Below, in pieces: positions 1 through 4,420 of a stretch of 8,112 nucleotides of DNA. Below the pieces are notes generated by a model. The model made no database searches, was not told the origin of the DNA, and saw nothing but the letters and a program-made list of their open reading frames with translations. The DNA lies in assembly GCA_003176075.1 (NCBI GenBank), contig PSRN01000048.1:1-8112 (forward strand), in the 5' to 3' direction. Positions within the stretch are counted from its first letter, which is position 1. The number at the start of each line of letters is the position of its first letter. Made by a program: the position numbers and the translations under genes. The DNA is from Bdellovibrio sp. GTDB taxonomy: Bacteria > Bdellovibrionota > Bdellovibrionia > Bdellovibrionales > Bdellovibrionaceae.

Positions 1-57
1 GATCCGTCGAACATCAGAAATCAAGTCGGCTCATTTTTATGATTTATGTGACCGAAT

Positions 58-312
58 TTATAGCCACCTATATAGCATGATGATGTAGTCAATCGCCACA
101 ATAAATTTTGGAGGCAGGTCGTCGATGCCTTTCGAGTGTTGCCTTGAAATATCTATGCCGATTTCATTCATCGCCGAAACGGCGAATGGATTCAACTTAC
201 CTGGTTGAGATCCGGCACTTCTGACTTCGGCTTCAGGAAACACTTTCTTTGCTAACCCTTCCGCGATCTGACTGCGTGCAGAATTGGCCACGCACATGAA
301 AAGAATATTCAT
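58..312 (-). pseudogene. arsC: Truncated thioredoxin-type arsenate reductase (LMW phosphatase fold)
   Basis: The intact family member reduces arsenate to arsenite in the cytoplasm with thioredoxin as reductant. This reading frame has 84 codons, against about 130-140 for the family. It opens with the low-molecular-weight phosphatase loop CVANSARS (Cys7 to Arg13, CX5R) and keeps typical arsenate reductase segments such as RSAGSQPGKLNPFAV (31-45) and EIGIDISRQHSKGID (50-64). After DYII (75-78), where the family continues towards a conserved Cys-Pro and the acid-loop Asp-Pro, the frame reads MLYRWL and stops. Neither other frame of bases 1-57 restores the family sequence, so the 3' end looks lost or replaced. 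I chose the start at 312, not the upstream ATG at 342, because GAACATG-proximal sequence there lacks support while AAGGGG lies 6 bases before 312 and the catalytic loop follows at once. It is divergent from arsR, with 47 bases between start codons. It is probably non-functional because the acid-loop half is missing. A fragment of another LMW phosphatase is less likely given the arsR context. Confidence 0.7.
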
Positions 313-321
313 AGGTACCCC

Positions 322-350
322 TTGTGCTAATCGTACAAACACGATATACG
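322..350 (+). promoter_or_regulatory. Candidate sigma70-type promoter of arsR, possibly leaderless
   Basis: TTGTGC (322-327, three matches to TTGACA) and TATACG (345-350, four matches to TATAAT) are separated by 17 bases. A start of transcription about 7-10 bases after the -10 box would fall at 357-360, on the arsR ATG. No convincing Shine-Dalgarno sequence precedes that ATG. Both boxes are imperfect, so this rests on spacing and position. Confidence 0.4.
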
Positions 351-353
351 ATT
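329..353. promoter_or_regulatory. Dyad operator between arsC fragment and arsR (likely ArsR site)
   Basis: A perfect inverted repeat, AATCGTA (329-335) and TACGATT (347-353), surrounds an 11-base centre that itself holds a second ATCGT/ACGAT pairing (330-334 with 341-345). It lies between the two divergent start codons and overlaps the -10 region of arsR. ArsR/SmtB repressors bind AT-rich dyads of about this size over their own promoters and release when arsenite binds. Assigning this dyad to ArsR is inference from symmetry and position. Confidence 0.6.
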
Positions 354-359
354 GGACCT

Positions 360-695
360 ATGGCTCTGGCAAGAAAAGAAGAGTTTGCTCGCAAAGAAAT
401 CGATTTGGCTGATTTCGCCAAGGCGCTCGGTCATCCCGCGAGAATCGCCATTCTCACCGTGCTGGCACAGAAAAAGGAATGCATTTGCGGTGATATCGTA
501 ATTGACCTTCCTCTCGCCCAGTCCACCGTTAGCCAACATTTGAAAGCTCTTAAAGAAATCGGGCTTATCAAAGGGACGGTGGATGGACCACGCTCCCGAT
601 ATTGCATTGATTGGAAAGTTTTTGAGAAGTTTCAGAGGCAATTTGACGGGTGGACGTCAAAGATAAGTGAATTAAAGCAGGAAAATACATGTTAG
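360..695 (+). CDS. arsR: ArsR/SmtB-family arsenite-responsive repressor
   Basis: This 111-residue winged-helix repressor shows the family pattern throughout. KALGHPARIAILTVL (21-35) is the N-terminal helical region, STVSQHLKALKEIGLIKG (55-72) is the recognition helix-turn-helix, and GPRSRYCID (76-84) is the beta wing. A CxC pair (Cys41 and Cys43, in KKECICGD) sits just before the DNA-binding helices, where E. coli ArsR carries its arsenite-binding cysteines. Cys82 and the C-terminal Cys111 are further thiols that could complete a three-coordinate site. An in-frame GTG at 324 would add 12 residues, but those codons cover the promoter and dyad, so ATG 360 is preferred. It probably represses itself, arsI downstream and the divergent arsC fragment. 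The family is clear; As(III) specificity is inferred from CxC and neighbours, and another soft metal remains possible. Confidence 0.9.
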   Translation: MALARKEEFARKEIDLADFAKALGHPARIAILTVLAQKKECICGDIVIDLPLAQSTVSQHLKALKEIGLIKGTVDGPRSRYCIDWKVFEKFQRQFDGWTSKISELKQENTC

Positions 696-728
696 TCGGT
701 GTTCGCTGTTGAAAACCGTGGTTACCTT

Positions 729-758
729 GTCGTTTCAGATCCGGAATGACTTATTTTT
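729..758 (+). terminator. Weak stem-loop with T-rich tail between arsR and arsI
   Basis: GTCGTT (729-734) can pair with AATGAC (745-750, one G-U pair) over a 10-base loop, followed by TTATTTTT (751-758). The stem is short, so this could be partial attenuation between arsR and arsI or simply chance. The two genes are 81 bases apart on the same strand. Confidence 0.2.
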
Positions 759-776
759 CTCAAAGGAGATTCAACA

Positions 777-1214
777 ATGAAGCGATTTCACATGCATGTT
801 GGGGTAAAAAACCTGAACGAGGCGGTCCAGTTCTACTCGACTCTTTTTGGACAAAAACCGACGAAGCTCAAGGATGATTACGCAAAGTGGATGTTGGAAG
901 ACCCGAGAGTTAATTTTGCGATCTCAACGCGCGCAACGACGACCGGCGTGGATCACATTGGAATTCAGGTTGAAAATCCTGAGGAGCTTTCTGAAATAAC
1001 CGAGAGGCTGAAGAAGGCCGATCTGAGAGTCTTCGACGAAGGCGAGACCACTTGCTGTTATGCGCAATCCAACAAGGCGTGGGTCGAAGATCCGGCTGGG
1101 ATAGCGTGGGAGGCTTACCAAAATATGGGAGAAGCCGAAATGTTTGCCAAGAAGCAAAAGGAGCAAACTTCAACATCGGCCTGCTGCGCGCCCAAAGAGG
1201 CTTCGAAAATCTGA
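777..1214 (+). CDS. arsI: ArsI/CadI-type VOC-fold dioxygenase (C-As lyase)
   Basis: ArsI enzymes are Fe(II)-dependent extradiol-type dioxygenases that cleave the carbon-arsenic bond of trivalent organoarsenicals such as methylarsenite. This 145-residue protein has two vicinal-oxygen-chelate modules, beginning MKRFHMHVGVKNL (1-13) and TGVDHIGIQVEN (56-67). The likely metal triad is His5, His60 and Glu112 (in GIAWEAY). The diagnostic vicinal cysteine pair Cys93-Cys94 sits in ETTCCYAQSNKAWVEDPAG (90-108), the substrate thiol site of ArsI and CadI. A second pair, Cys136-Cys137, lies in a Cys-containing C-terminal tail (SACCAPK), as in many ArsI proteins. The start has a strong ribosome binding site, AAAGGAG at 762-768. 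It follows arsR on the same strand and is probably derepressed with it. A cadmium-induced CadI-like role is the main alternative, since the two are close homologues. Confidence 0.88.
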   Translation: MKRFHMHVGVKNLNEAVQFYSTLFGQKPTKLKDDYAKWMLEDPRVNFAISTRATTTGVDHIGIQVENPEELSEITERLKKADLRVFDEGETTCCYAQSNKAWVEDPAGIAWEAYQNMGEAEMFAKKQKEQTSTSACCAPKEASKI

Positions 1215-1309
1215 CTGCTGTTAGGGCACTTGGTCAACTCGATCTCTTATTTGGCCCATCCGACTTTGATCTCTTTTTCCCTGCGGGCTATTCTTTCATT
1301 CGTCATTCC

Positions 1310-1333
1310 CCTTATCCTGATTAAGCAATAAGG
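1310..1333. terminator. Possible weak hairpin between convergent genes
   Basis: CCTTAT (1310-1315) and ATAAGG (1328-1333) form an inverted repeat with a 12-base loop in the 129-base gap between the convergent arsI and SOD-like genes. Neither strand has a clear T-run after it, so a terminator role is suggested only by location. Confidence 0.2.
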
Positions 1334-1343
1334 CTGTATTCGA

Positions 1344-1778
1344 TCAACCTGCCAAGACTGCGCAATCAAGAACTTGGAAGACACCTTTTTTTCTCTTTAA
1401 GAGAAGAACCCCTTCTTCTAGAAGAGTCTTAGGATCTCCACGAATGACATTGCGATCGGTAGATGCTTCATAAGAAATCGAGTCAGCCTCGACTGCCAGG
1501 GTCACGAGTTCTCCGCCAAGACTCTTCAAATCTGAACTTTTCAACTTAAATCCATTTTTTTTACACGCATCCGCCCAATAAACTGCATAGGTGCCTTTGT
1601 GAAGGCCTGCGGCCTCAAACCAAATTCCGAGCCTCTGTTTTTTTGGTTCAAAACTAAGTTTTACACTTTGCCGGCTAGAGAGGTTTTTGAACTCAATAGT
1701 TTTGACGGATGAATCGCCCTGACACAAGCTGATTGAATTCCATACCAGAATCGAAATCAGTGTGATTTTGTGAAACAT
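1344..1778 (-). CDS. Exported Cu/Zn-SOD-like protein lacking metal ligands
   Basis: This 144-residue protein starts with a Sec-type signal (Lys4, then hydrophobic ITLISILVWNSISL to about residue 18; Cys19 is not in a good lipobox), so it should act in the periplasm. The mature part resembles the Cu/Zn superoxide dismutase sandwich. GLHKGTYAVYWADAC (58-71 region) lines up with the SodC segment where GFHIHEFGDC is usual, LKSLGGELVTLAVEADS (84-100) with the metal-loop and following strand, and VFQVLDCAVLAG (133-144) with the terminal RIACGVIG. The two cysteines, 71 and 139, fall where SodC forms its disulfide. However, only two histidines remain in the whole protein (3 and 60), so the Cu and Zn sites are absent and dismutase activity is not expected. 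AGGAGG at 1784-1789 gives a strong ribosome binding site, 19 bases after rcnA stops, so it is the third gene of the rcnRA operon. The fold call is my alignment by eye; the function is unknown. Confidence 0.75.
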   Translation of the reverse strand: MFHKITLISILVWNSISLCQGDSSVKTIEFKNLSSRQSVKLSFEPKKQRLGIWFEAAGLHKGTYAVYWADACKKNGFKLKSSDLKSLGGELVTLAVEADSISYEASTDRNVIRGDPKTLLEEGVLLLKRKKGVFQVLDCAVLAG

Positions 1779-1797
1779 TCAATCCTCCTCGCTAGAA

Positions 1798-2850
1798 TCA
1801 GTGGGCAAATAAGAGCGCGGCGATCCCGGAAACGATGACGAGCGCAGCGCTCACCACCGGCGCTTTCGCCGATAACCAATGAAAACGGCCAGTGCCCAGA
1901 TGGAGGCGACTGACTCCGGCAACAACTATGACGCCGATCCCAACCAGGGTGATGGCAAGTCCAATGCTAAATCCAGCAACGGCCAAAATCCCTGAAGCGA
2001 ATTTTCCGATCGAAAGGGCAAGGAGCATCACCGTAATTGAGGCTGGACAAGGTATCATTCCTCCAGCGGCACCAAATGCGCAAATTTGTGCCATTGAAGG
2101 TCGCTCTCCGCGTTTTACGTACTCGGGAAGGGTTTGGGCATGGGCTCTTGCGTGTGCATCGTCGCTCATCTGGGCGTGATCATGATGTTCATGGGCTTCA
2201 AACATTTCAAAAAAGACAATTTCTCTGCTTGTCGTCGCCGATAGTTCAAGTTCCGCTGAAAATTCGTGTGGCTCATTTGGAGCAACGCTGCTTTGAAAAT
2301 AAGTCTGGGTTCCGGAAATGGACTGAAGCTCGAGAACCTCTGGGCCGTCCTGTCGATTGATTACGACCCGAACTTTAAGGTCAGGCATGGGCTTCGACGT
2401 TGTGAATTTAAGCCTTTCGCCGTCTTCAGTCTCGACAATCTCTAATACACCATCCGCGATTGGATTACGAATGCGTACCGGCTCAGGGGCATTATGATGG
2501 TGGTGGTGGTTCGTTCGGCACGTTTGTCGGATACGCTTGATCAGCATCCATGTTCCCAGCAAAATCACAATTATACCGCTTCCCACTTGGAGCCAATGAG
2601 AGATGTCTTGAGTGAAAGTTTCGCGGCCAATCCAAAGCGCCATTATCGAAATGCCAACAACAACAATGCTATGAGTGGTCGCGACTGACAATCCCAATAA
2701 GAAAGCGTCGCGCTTCGTTCCCTTGATTCCTATGAGGTAGGCGGCAGTGAGGGCCTTTGCATGACCGGGTTCAAGAGCGTGGAGAGCCCCAAGTGCTAAG
2801 GCCGTAGGAAAATACATCCAGGAGAACGGGTTTTCAACAATAGGAGTCAC
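1798..2850 (-). CDS. rcnA: Nickel/cobalt efflux permease, NicO/RcnA family, with large His-loop insertion
   Basis: RcnA exports Ni2+ and Co2+ across the inner membrane. The 350-residue product has about six membrane helices: residues 14-40, 46-72, 86-106, then a long hydrophilic loop (108-253), then 254-282, 285-312 and 331-349. NicO signatures are HALEPGHAKA (24-33) in the first helix and GGMIPCPASITVMLLAL (263-279) after the loop. The loop carries His-rich metal-collecting segments, five consecutive His at 115-119 and HEHHDH plus HARAH (220-237). Between them lies an extra segment of about 95 residues rich in predicted beta strands (125-219), not present in the 274-residue E. coli RcnA. I use the GTG at 2850: GAGGAA precedes it and it lies 7 bases after the rcnR stop, suggesting translational coupling. 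An upstream ATG at 2961 would overlap rcnR by about 100 bases and precede the conserved region with unrelated sequence. Confidence 0.88.
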   Translation of the reverse strand: MTPIVENPFSWMYFPTALALGALHALEPGHAKALTAAYLIGIKGTKRDAFLLGLSVATTHSIVVVGISIMALWIGRETFTQDISHWLQVGSGIIVILLGTWMLIKRIRQTCRTNHHHHHNAPEPVRIRNPIADGVLEIVETEDGERLKFTTSKPMPDLKVRVVINRQDGPEVLELQSISGTQTYFQSSVAPNEPHEFSAELELSATTSREIVFFEMFEAHEHHDHAQMSDDAHARAHAQTLPEYVKRGERPSMAQICAFGAAGGMIPCPASITVMLLALSIGKFASGILAVAGFSIGLAITLVGIGVIVVAGVSRLHLGTGRFHWLSAKAPVVSAALVIVSGIAALLFAH

Positions 2851-2857
2851 CGTTTCC

Positions 2858-3130
2858 TCACTTCCAAAAGCTATCCATGATCTTAATGAGTTCTTCGCCA
2901 GACTGAATCGCCATTTTTTTATTATCGGCTTCCACGATATGCTCGCGGATATGTCCCTCAATCACTTCGCCCATGAGCCCGTTCAGGGCGCCACGACAAG
3001 AGGAAAGAAGCTGCATGATTTGGTAGCAGTCGCCTTCCGCTTCGATGGCCTTAGAAAAGGCGTCGAGTTGTCCTTTGATTCGATTCACGCGCGCCAGTAT
3101 CTTTCCTTTTTCACGAATTGTATGTGCCAT
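2858..3130 (-). CDS. rcnR: RcnR-type Ni/Co-sensing repressor (CsoR/FrmR/RcnR family)
   Basis: This all-helical cytoplasmic repressor releases operator DNA when it binds Ni2+ or Co2+. The protein has exactly 90 residues, like E. coli RcnR, and carries the full RcnR ligand set: His3 (MAHTIR), Cys35 (GDCYQ), His60 and His64 (EGHIREHIVEA). His64 separates RcnR from the formaldehyde sensor FrmR, which has Glu there. CsoR copper sensors lack His3. The family core GALNGLMGEVIEGH (47-60) is intact. Cys45 is an additional thiol not in the ligand set. It is the first gene of the rcnR-rcnA-SOD-like operon and presumably autoregulates from the region just upstream. Confidence in the family is very high, and in Ni/Co rather than another divalent metal it is high because rcnA follows directly. 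Confidence 0.94.
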   Translation of the reverse strand: MAHTIREKGKILARVNRIKGQLDAFSKAIEAEGDCYQIMQLLSSCRGALNGLMGEVIEGHIREHIVEADNKKMAIQSGEELIKIMDSFWK

Positions 3131-3217
3131 AGACCCTACCCTATATAATACTGGGGACTATAATTCAATAGGTGGCGACGCATTCCGAGTGTGTCATTTT
3201 TATTAACCTTGAGGTTC
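3131..3217. promoter_or_regulatory. Divergent rcnR / Gdt1-like promoter region with candidate RcnR operator
   Basis: The 90 bases between the start codons are AT-rich. A G-tract site TACTGGGGACTA (3149-3160) resembles the RcnR operator style of a G-tract flanked by TACT and AGTA arms, though the G-tract is shorter than in E. coli and the right arm is not a perfect match. On the plus strand two perfect TATAAT boxes occur at 3144-3149 and 3159-3164 on either side of the G-tract, without good -35 boxes. On the minus strand TTGAAT (3163-3168 complement) lies upstream of the G-tract and TATATA about 15 bases beyond it, so a bound repressor would sit between the rcnR promoter elements. Confidence 0.45.
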
Positions 3218-3220
3218 ATG

Positions 3221-3814
3221 ATGGATCTAAAACTCTTCGTTTCTACCTTTGCCCTGATTTTTTTGGCGGAACTTCCAGACAAAACTGCGTTTGCGGCCTT
3301 GCTAATGGCAACGCGGGGAAGGCCTTGGCCGATCTTCATAGGGGCCGCGCTGGCTTTCGTTGTTCAATCCGCGGTTGCCGTCTTGTTTGGGAATCTCCTG
3401 GGGAAAATGCCTGAAAGATGGGTTCACGTCGGCTCAGGTTTGTTATTCTTGATATTTGGAACCCTTGAATGGAAGAAATCCCTGCAAGTCGAAGAGCGAG
3501 AGACTTCGCAAGAAGTCGAATCTCGCTCTCTCAGAGACGGCCTCCTTAAAACTGTTTGGAGCGCTTTTCTTATGATCTTTGTGGCCGAATGGGGGGACCT
3601 TACTCAGCTTGCGACGGCAACCCTGGCTGCCCAAGCAAACAGCCCCATCACTATTTTTCTATCGTCGACCCTTGCACTCTGGACCGTGACCGGTCTTGCC
3701 GTGGGACTCGGTTCTTATATGAAGAACTATGTTCATGAAGGCCGACTTCAGAAAGCGGCCTCGATCGCCTTTGTCTTGGTCGGAATTTATCTGCTTTCGC
3801 GGGACTTGGTTTGA
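3221..3814 (+). CDS. TMEM165/Gdt1 (UPF0016) family cation transporter, likely Mn2+/Ca2+
   Basis: UPF0016 proteins are two-repeat, six- to seven-helix membrane proteins. Characterised members (yeast Gdt1, human TMEM165, bacterial MneA/Mnx) move Ca2+ or Mn2+ in exchange for protons. The 197-residue product shows the doubled acidic signature: ELPDKT (17-22) in the first repeat and EWGDLT (123-128) in the second, each in a hydrophobic helix that should form the ion site. The consensus is E-x-G-D-K/R-T/S, so the first motif has Pro for Gly and the second has Leu for Lys/Arg. A charged cytosolic loop (84-108) joins the repeats. Of ATG codons at 3218 and 3221, the second is better spaced (6 bases) from GAGG at 3211-3214; a GTG at 3191 lacks a ribosome binding site. 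It is divergent from rcnR and may share its control region. Substrate is inferred from family only. Confidence 0.85.
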   Translation: MDLKLFVSTFALIFLAELPDKTAFAALLMATRGRPWPIFIGAALAFVVQSAVAVLFGNLLGKMPERWVHVGSGLLFLIFGTLEWKKSLQVEERETSQEVESRSLRDGLLKTVWSAFLMIFVAEWGDLTQLATATLAAQANSPITIFLSSTLALWTVTGLAVGLGSYMKNYVHEGRLQKAASIAFVLVGIYLLSRDLV

Positions 3815-3821
3815 TGATTCG

Positions 3822-3844
3822 ATGGATGGAACCCCTCCATTCAT
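3822..3844 (+). terminator. Stem-loop just after the Gdt1-like gene
   Basis: ATGGATGGA (3822-3830) pairs with TCCATTCAT (3836-3844) over loop ACCCC, with one G-U pair. It starts 7 bases after the stop codon. No T-run follows directly (the next T6 is at 3870-3875), so it may protect a 3' end or act as an imperfect terminator. Confidence 0.35.
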
Positions 3845-4312
3845 GAATACCCCCCGGACTATCGAGTACTTTTTTGTAAACCCCGTCGAATTTTCTTGCG
3901 AGGTTAAAGAAATAGGCGTAACTGAGGCAAATAGGCTCCAGCTTTTTCGACAGTTTAGTTCAAGGGAAGGTTGGATATGTTCAACAAGGTGAAGGGAAAT
4001 ACTGAATGGACGACGACCCTGTGGCTGAAATGAGTCAGTTCTTCTCCGGCGTAGGCCACCTTTCGTAAGACCTTAAGGGTTTTTCGAACCTTGGTTTTCG
4101 CTGGCGGGAGTTTCAGCCATGCGAAAGTTAAAGGGAATGGGAGACCCCTACCTCCAGATTCTTTTTCGGCTTTTGCTAACAATTTGTGATCCAAGATTGT
4201 GAACGTCTGCGGAATGGCTGAAGGCGATGGCTTCTCTCGTTCAACGAGCAAAGGTTTTTCGTTTTTTGCCGTCAGGCCCTTGCTCGCTCTTTGTATCGAG
4301 CCCGGTCGTCGC

Positions 4313-4331
4313 GGGATCGCTTCGCGATCCC
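4313..4331. repeat. Perfect GC-rich palindrome, 8-bp stem with 3-base loop
   Basis: GGGATCGC (4313-4320) and GCGATCCC (4324-4331) are exact inverted repeats around TTC. No T-run follows on either strand, so it is not a standard terminator. It could be a REP-like element or a leader hairpin. No second copy occurs in this window. Confidence 0.6.
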
Positions 4332-4342
4332 TGGGTGACGCC

Positions 4343-4384
4343 ATGTTGAGGGAAAGTCACCTTGTTCGGTTGTCTCATCCATGA
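4343..4384 (+). other. Possible 13-codon leader ORF upstream of mgtA
   Basis: ATG at 4343 opens a frame reading MLRESHLVRLSHP that stops 36 bases before the mgtA start and in the same frame. It sits between the two halves of the GGTGAC/GTCACC stem (4334-4339, 4356-4361) and upstream of the stem covering the mgtA ribosome binding site. That arrangement is what a leader-peptide control (as mgtL in Salmonella) would use, but it has only one proline, at its last codon, and a weak ribosome binding site (GGGTG). The frame is in fact open from 4199. Confidence 0.2.
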
Positions 4385-4387
4385 AGG

Positions 4388-4407
4388 TTTCCCTTCGAGA
4401 GAGGAAA
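4388..4407 (+). promoter_or_regulatory. Stem-loop overlapping the mgtA ribosome binding site
   Basis: TTTCC (4388-4392) can pair with GGAAA (4403-4407). The second arm includes part of GAGGAAAAGG (4401-4410), the only purine-rich candidate ribosome binding site for the mgtA ATG at 4421. Five pairs are a weak stem, so real sequestration would need help from the upstream structures. Confidence 0.3.
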
Positions 4408-4420
4408 AGGTTATCGAACC

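Larger units (their letters stand above)
3845..4420 (+). other. Gene-free stretch; probable structured leader of mgtA
   Basis: I see no convincing gene in this stretch. Minus-strand ORFs such as 3955-4344 have no ribosome binding site and no family I recognise. In its last 190 bases it contains a series of stem-loops: CTCG/CGAG (4236-4239 with 4245-4248) followed by T-rich sequence (4253-4267); a perfect 8-bp palindrome at 4313-4331; a longer-loop stem at 4334-4361; and a stem covering the mgtA ribosome binding site. I do not find the conserved blocks of the M-box Mg2+ riboswitch or a PhoP box. No strong promoter was identified, so where mgtA transcription begins is unknown. Confidence 0.5.

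Noticed and set aside
324..359. GTG start extending arsR by 12 residues
   Set aside because: The added codons cover the promoter boxes and dyad, and the family N-terminus is satisfied from ATG 360.
2494..2508. Five consecutive His codons suggesting an engineered tag
   Set aside because: They are internal to a NicO-family transporter where natural His-rich loops are characteristic.
2851..2961. ATG start extending rcnA by 37 residues into rcnR
   Set aside because: The extension lies antiphase within rcnR and has no NicO similarity; GTG 2850 has GAGGAA and suits coupled translation.
4141..4150. GAGACCCCTA shared with the mgtA-mgtC hairpin (7146-7155)
   Set aside because: A single 10-base match is expected several times by chance in a window this long.
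3955..4344. 129-codon minus-strand ORF in the mgtA upstream region
   Set aside because: No ribosome binding site before its ATG, no recognisable family, and it begins inside the leader hairpins. It is probably chance, though decayed coding sequence cannot be excluded.
3815..4420. M-box (ykoK) Mg2+ riboswitch or PhoP box before mgtA
   Set aside because: The conserved M-box blocks are not seen, and the only TGTTTA-like match near 3952 lacks the second half-site at the right spacing.
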